Shown here one piece after another: positions 59,209 to 64,000 of a DNA stretch of 64,000 nucleotides (position 1 is its first letter; every line of letters starts with the position of its first letter). Below the pieces are notes generated by a model. The model searched no databases. It saw nothing but the letters and a program-made list of their open reading frames with translations, and was not told the origin of the DNA. This stretch comes from Bradyrhizobium sp. CB1717 (lineage in GTDB: Bacteria; Pseudomonadota; Alphaproteobacteria; Rhizobiales; Xanthobacteraceae). The translations under genes were made by a program, and so were the position numbers. The stretch spans positions 3,038,001 through 3,102,000 of the forward strand of contig NZ_CP121666.1 in assembly GCF_029714325.1 (NCBI RefSeq), written 5' to 3'.

Positions 59209-60180
59209 ATGTTCGACCTGAGGGAGCTCGAGCGCGCACATGCGATCGTGGGGCAGGCGGTGCCGGCAACGCCGGCGCGCGGCTGGCCGCTGCTCGCTGA
59301 ACGCCTCGGCACCGAGGTCGTGGTCAAGCACGAGAACCACACGCCGATCGGCGCCTTCAAGGTGCGCGGCGGGCTCGTCTATCTCGACCGGCTGAAGCGC
59401 GAGCGGCCGAACACGCCGGGCATCATCTCGGCGACGCGCGGCAATCACGGTCAGAGCCTGGCCTTTGCCGCGAGCCGCCACGGCGTGCGGGCGGTGATTT
59501 ATGTGCCGAGCGGCAATTCGGTCGAGAAGAACCGCGCGATGAAGGCCTTTGGTGCCGAGCTCGTCGAGCACGGCGAGGACTTTCAGGCGGCACGCGAGGA
59601 AGCCGAGCGCCGCGCGCAGTTCGCCGGGCTCCACATGGTGCCGTCGTTTCATCCGGACCTCGTGCTGGGTGTCGCGACCTACGCACTGGAGCTGTTCAGA
59701 TCCGCGCCCGATCTCGACATCCTCTATGTGCCGATCGGGCAGGGCTCCGGCATCTGCGGCTGCATCATGGCGCGCGACCTGCTCGGCCTGAAGACCGAGA
59801 TCGTCGGCGTGCAGTCGACGGAAGCGCCGTCCTATGCGCTGTCGTTCGCGGCCGGCAGGATCGTGACGACCGAGACCAGCAACACGCGCGCCGACGGCAT
59901 GGCGACGCGCATCCCCGACGAGGATGCGTTCGCGCTGATCCGCAAGGGCGCCTCGCGCATCGTAGAGGTCACCGACGACGAGGTCGCCGCCGCGATCCGC
60001 GCCTACTGGACCGACACCCACAATCTCGCCGAAGGCGCCGGCGCCGCCGCGCTGGCCGCGGCGCTGCAGGAAAAGAGCAAGCTGATGGGCAAGCGCGTCG
60101 GTCTCGTGCTGTCCGGCGGCAATATCGATTTCGATCTGTTCCGCCGTTGGGTCGGGACGGACGCGCCAGCGATGGCGTGA
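59209..60180 (+). CDS. Threonine/serine dehydratase, PLP fold II, short form
   Basis: 323 residues, starting four bases after ilvI. PLP Lys51 in HTPIGAFKVRGG, Asn in SATRGNHGQSLAFAA and the glycine-rich VPIGQGSGICGC loop. It lacks the C-terminal regulatory ACT domain of biosynthetic IlvA, so it resembles catabolic TdcB or related threo-hydroxyaspartate/threonine dehydratases. Located inside the ilvI-ilvH unit; it could feed 2-ketobutyrate to acetolactate synthase for isoleucine synthesis. Substrate is inferred. Confidence 0.87.
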   Translation: MFDLRELERAHAIVGQAVPATPARGWPLLAERLGTEVVVKHENHTPIGAFKVRGGLVYLDRLKRERPNTPGIISATRGNHGQSLAFAASRHGVRAVIYVPSGNSVEKNRAMKAFGAELVEHGEDFQAAREEAERRAQFAGLHMVPSFHPDLVLGVATYALELFRSAPDLDILYVPIGQGSGICGCIMARDLLGLKTEIVGVQSTEAPSYALSFAAGRIVTTETSNTRADGMATRIPDEDAFALIRKGASRIVEVTDDEVAAAIRAYWTDTHNLAEGAGAAALAAALQEKSKLMGKRVGLVLSGGNIDFDLFRRWVGTDAPAMA

Positions 60181-60203
60181 CGGAGAGACAAGAGGGGACG
60201 ACA

Positions 60204-60746
60204 ATGAACCAGCCCGCATCCGCTTATTTCATCGAGGACCGCCACGATCCCAACGAGACGCACACGCTTGCGGTGCTCGTGCAGAACGAGCCGGGCGTGC
60301 TTGCGCGCGTCATCGGCCTGTTCTCGGGTCGCGGCTACAACATCGAGAGCCTCACGGTCTCCGAGACCGAGGCCCAGAAACACCTGTCGCGCATCACCAT
60401 CGTCACGACGGGCACGCCGATGGTGATCGCGCAGATCAAGAACCAGCTCGATCGCATGATCCCGGTCTACCAGGTCGTCGACATGACCCAGACCAAGCGT
60501 TCGATCGAGCGCGAGCTCGCGATGGTGAAGGTGCGCGGGCAGGGCGAGCATCGGGTCGAGGCGCTCAGGCTGGCGGACGCGTTCCGCGCCCGCGTGATCG
60601 ACGCTACCACCGAGAGCTTTGTGTTCGAGATCACAGGCAATACGGACAAGATCAATCAATATATCGACCTGATGCGCCCGCTCGGCCTTGTCGAGGTGTC
60701 GCGCACGGGTGTTGCCGCGATCGGTCGCGGGCCTGAAGGGATGTGA
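60204..60746 (+). CDS. ilvH: Acetolactate synthase small (regulatory) subunit
   Basis: 180 residues from ATG 60204 (AGAGGGGA ahead). ACT domain about 18-90: HTLAVLVQNEPGVLARVIGLFSGRGYNIESLTVSETE, then the second ACT-like half (MVKVRGQGEHRVEALRLADAFRARVIDATTESFVFEITG). It binds the large subunit and valine to give feedback inhibition. Separated from ilvI by the dehydratase gene. Confidence 0.95.
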   Translation: MNQPASAYFIEDRHDPNETHTLAVLVQNEPGVLARVIGLFSGRGYNIESLTVSETEAQKHLSRITIVTTGTPMVIAQIKNQLDRMIPVYQVVDMTQTKRSIERELAMVKVRGQGEHRVEALRLADAFRARVIDATTESFVFEITGNTDKINQYIDLMRPLGLVEVSRTGVAAIGRGPEGM

Positions 60747-60749
60747 GCC

Positions 60750-61445
60750 ATGTTGGCGCGCGACTGGTACTACAACGAGCGGAACCGGATGGGGATCGAG
60801 CCCGCGGTGGCGTCGATCTACGACAACCATGACGATGCCGATCTGCAGGCGCGCGCCGCGCTGAAAATGCTCGGGGTCCAGCGCGGTTGGCGCATCGCCG
60901 ACATCGGCTGCGGCAACGGCGTGCTCGCCACCGAAGCGGCGCTGATGGGCGCCGAGGTCGACGCCATCGACATTTCGCCGGCGATGCTGGCGCTCGCCGA
61001 GATCTACGCACGCGACCGCAAGGCGCCCGTGCGCACCCAGTCCGCCGGCCTGCTCAGCTTCGCCTATCGGCCGGAATCCTATGACCTCATCGTCAGCGAG
61101 TTCACGCTGCACCATCTGCCGGATTTTTGGAAGGCGGTGGCGATGTCGCGGATCTATCGCGCACTGAAGCCGGGTGCGAGCTTCTACTTGCGCGACATCG
61201 TCTATGCGTCGATGCCTGACGCCGTCGAGCGGGACGTCGAGCAATGGGCCGACTTCCAGATCAAGAACCACGATTTCTCGCGCGAGGGCGTGGTGACGCA
61301 TATGCGCGACGAATATTCCACCTTCGGCTGGGTGATGGAGCGGATGCTGACCGACGTCGGCTTCACGCTGGTCTCGGCCGACTACCACGCGCCGATGCAC
61401 GGCACGTATCTGCTGCGAAAACCGAAAGCCGGCGAGCAAGGCTAG
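60750..61445 (+). CDS. Class I SAM-dependent methyltransferase
   Basis: 231 residues. SAM-binding motif I IADIGCGNGVLATEAALMGAEVDAIDISPAML (about 50-80), and a later block YDLIVSEFTLHHLPDFWKAVAMSRIYRALKPG. The start MLARDWYYNERNRMGIEPAVASIYDNHDDADLQAR differs from common ubiquinone/menaquinone methyltransferases. It begins three bases after the ilvH stop codon, so it is the fourth gene of the unit. Substrate unknown. Confidence 0.85.
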   Translation: MLARDWYYNERNRMGIEPAVASIYDNHDDADLQARAALKMLGVQRGWRIADIGCGNGVLATEAALMGAEVDAIDISPAMLALAEIYARDRKAPVRTQSAGLLSFAYRPESYDLIVSEFTLHHLPDFWKAVAMSRIYRALKPGASFYLRDIVYASMPDAVERDVEQWADFQIKNHDFSREGVVTHMRDEYSTFGWVMERMLTDVGFTLVSADYHAPMHGTYLLRKPKAGEQG

Positions 61446-61494
61446 ACCAGAACAACAAAAAGGGCTGCACGACAAAGCAGAACCGGAAACAACA

Positions 61495-62370
61495 ATGAAG
61501 CCGGCCGACATCCTCATCGCCGTCATGGTGGCGATCATCTGGGGGCTTGCCTTCGTGGCAAGCCGGATCGCGCTCGACGAGCTGTCGCCGGAGCTGATGA
61601 CGGCACTGCGCTTTACCATCGCCGCGGTGCCGTGCCTGTTCATCCGCAAGCCGAAGGTCGCCTGGTCGCTGCTGATCGCGATCAGCTTCACGCTGTTCCT
61701 CGGTCAGTTCCTGTCCCAGGCCTACGGCATCGCCCACGGCGTGCCGGTGGGCCTGACCAGCGTCGTCGTGCAGAGCCAGGCGCTGTTCACGATCGGTTTT
61801 GCCGCGTTTGCGTTCGGCGAGCGGCCGACGCCGATGCAGACGCTGGGCATCGTCGTTGCTGCGATCGGCCTGCTGATGATCTGCGGCACCGTCGGCTATG
61901 ATTTCAGCGTTGCCGCCTTTGCGGTGCTGATGATCTCGCCGCTCAGCTTTGCCGTCGGCAATCTGCTGCTGCGCGGCGCCCGCGGCGTGCCGATGTTCGA
62001 CCTGTTTGCCTGGCTGTGCCTCGCCTCGGCGGTGCCGCTGTTCGTGCTGGCGCTGATCGCCAACGGACCGGCGTCGACCTGGATGTCGCTGACGCATATG
62101 TCGCTCGCATCGGCGCTCTGCATGCTGATGCTCGGCGGCATTCCCACCAGCATCGCCTATTGGCTGTGGGGCCGCCTCTTGCGCGACTACCCCGCGGCCC
62201 AGGTGGTGCCGTTCGCGCTGTTGGTGCCGTTCGTCGGCTCCGCCGCCTCCAGCATCGTGTTCGGCGAACGGTTCGGCCCGTTGCGCCTCGCCGGCATGCT
62301 GACCGTGATCGGCGGCATCGCCGTGATGGTGCTGGCGAAGCGCCCGCAAGTCCTGCCGAAGACCGCATGA
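61495..62370 (+). CDS. EamA/DMT family transporter
   Basis: 291 residues, ten membrane helices in two EamA repeats (DILIAVMVAIIWGLAFVASRIALDELSPELMTALRFTIAAVPCLF and VLMISPLSFAVGNLLLRGARGVPMFDLFAWL). Characteristic SVVVQSQALFTIGFAAFAFGERPTPMQTLGI follows. EamA members export amino acids such as cysteine or threonine derivatives. Near the branched-chain amino acid genes, so export of excess amino acids is a possible role (inference). The next gene starts seven bases after its stop. Confidence 0.88.
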   Translation: MKPADILIAVMVAIIWGLAFVASRIALDELSPELMTALRFTIAAVPCLFIRKPKVAWSLLIAISFTLFLGQFLSQAYGIAHGVPVGLTSVVVQSQALFTIGFAAFAFGERPTPMQTLGIVVAAIGLLMICGTVGYDFSVAAFAVLMISPLSFAVGNLLLRGARGVPMFDLFAWLCLASAVPLFVLALIANGPASTWMSLTHMSLASALCMLMLGGIPTSIAYWLWGRLLRDYPAAQVVPFALLVPFVGSAASSIVFGERFGPLRLAGMLTVIGGIAVMVLAKRPQVLPKTA

Positions 62371-62377
62371 GGTGAGC

Positions 62378-62980
62378 ATGGCCTACTCGCTGTTCTATGC
62401 CTTCCTCGCCTTCATGGTCGTGATGTACTTCACGCCCGGGCCGAACAACATCATGCTGCTGTCCTCGGGCCTGACCTATGGCTTCCGCCGCACCATCCCG
62501 CACATCGTCGGCATCGTCATCGGCTTTGCCTTCATGGTCGCCACCGTCGGCCTCGGGCTCGGCACCGTGTTCCTGGCCTATCCGATCCTCCAGACCATTC
62601 TGAAATATGCCGGTGCGGTCTACCTGATCTATCTTGCCGCCGTGATCGCCATGTCCGGTCCGACCAAGCCGGGCCAGGAAGATGGTCGCGGTCCGATGAC
62701 CTTCTGGGGCGCGGCCATGTTCCAGTGGATCAACGCCAAGGGCTGGGTGATCGTGATCGGCACCATCACCGCCTACGCGGCGATTGCCCAGTTTCCCATC
62801 AACATCGTGATCCAGACCCTGATCAGCCTGCTCGTCGGCACGGTCTCGACCGTGGTCTGGGCGCTGTTCGGCACCGCACTGCGGCCGGTCCTGACCTCCG
62901 AGCGGCTGGTTCGCGCCTTCAATATCCTGATGGCGATCCTGCTGCTGGCCTCCCTCTACCCCGTTTTCATGGATGCATGA
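62378..62980 (+). CDS. LysE family amino acid exporter
   Basis: 200 residues from ATG 62378 (AGGTGA ahead; an in-frame GTG at 62372 also exists). Typical LysE/RhtB start: FYAFLAFMVVMYFTPGPNNIMLLSSGLTYGFRRTIPHIVGIVIGF, with about six helices. Exports amino acids across the inner membrane. With the EamA gene it forms a pair of putative exporters between ilvH and ilvC. Confidence 0.9.
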   Translation: MAYSLFYAFLAFMVVMYFTPGPNNIMLLSSGLTYGFRRTIPHIVGIVIGFAFMVATVGLGLGTVFLAYPILQTILKYAGAVYLIYLAAVIAMSGPTKPGQEDGRGPMTFWGAAMFQWINAKGWVIVIGTITAYAAIAQFPINIVIQTLISLLVGTVSTVVWALFGTALRPVLTSERLVRAFNILMAILLLASLYPVFMDA

Positions 62981-63098
62981 TGTCGCGGATTTCCATGCAG
63001 AAACGGGTTTCCCTCAGGGCTGAAAATGCTCTAGACAGCCCCCGAAATCCGCAAATTTCACCCTTCGGACACTGACCATCGGCCGATTTCGGCCCTGA

Positions 63099-64000
<902 letters not shown>

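Noticed and set aside
57216..59360. A 714-codon minus-strand frame opposite ilvI
   Set aside because: Antisense shadow of ilvI; it would also cover the attenuator, which has a consistent design on the plus strand.

Overview
The window is high-GC, densely coded chromosomal DNA from an alphaproteobacterium, most likely Bradyrhizobium or a close relative. The tmRNA tag (ANDNFAPVAQAA, from a permuted two-piece ssrA gene), the SspB adaptor of the alpha type, the many small secreted Gly/Tyr/His-rich proteins, DUF1236/DUF2336/DUF3551/DUF4169 proteins and several families of intergenic palindromes all fit that group. This assignment is inference from gene content; no search was run. No rRNA, tRNA, CRISPR array, insertion sequence or phage module was recognised. 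Mostly this is core chromosome with small patches of decay and rearrangement.

Layout. 1-4.9 kb: the start of a UvrD/PcrA helicase, a DUF1328 membrane peptide, a hotdog thioesterase, an FAD-linked D-lactate-type dehydrogenase, a Gly/His-rich secreted protein and a small hypothetical. 4.9-9.9 kb: a SulP transporter, an exported caspase-like protein, and a LysR regulator divergent from a DoxX membrane protein. 10-14 kb: a three-gene TRAP operon (Tat-exported binding protein, fused small/large permease, 2-hydroxyacid dehydrogenase). 14-21 kb: two large GGDEF-EAL proteins (CHASE type and DosP-like PAS-PAS-GAF type) either side of an MFS transporter. 21-27 kb: a Crp-like regulator, a truncated gene, an ABC substrate-binding protein with a paralogous mini-ORF ahead of it, an orphan FixJ-like regulator, a low-complexity DUF1236 protein and a small secreted protein. 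27-35 kb: TetR divergent from a cytochrome P450 around a perfect operator, a giant AsmA protein, a DUF2336 protein and a small partner gene. 35-38.6 kb: small secreted proteins, a GNAT enzyme, an outer-membrane beta-barrel protein and a patch of gene remnants and repeats.

38.6-44.2 kb: feoAB, an RHH/DUF4169 pair, fumC, sspB and the ssrA tmRNA gene. 44.2-49 kb: a split chromate transporter pair and a tctBAC-type tripartite tricarboxylate transporter. 49-56 kb: thyA-GNAT-folA, hflK-hflC-DUF2065-degP, then serB divergent from miaA. 57-64 kb: branched-chain amino acid biosynthesis. A leader-peptide attenuator precedes ilvI, a threonine-dehydratase-like gene and ilvH; these are followed by a methyltransferase, two exporters and the start of ilvC.

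Functional themes: proteostasis (tmRNA next to SspB; HflKC next to a DegP protease), nucleotide/folate metabolism (thyA-folA), branched-chain amino acid synthesis with transcriptional attenuation, carboxylate uptake (TRAP and TTT systems), and c-di-GMP signalling. The best second-look items are the ilv attenuator, the ssrA/sspB neighbourhood, the Fnr/DUF3551 chimeric junction, the exported caspase, the tetR-P450 operator and the diverse intergenic palindromes.
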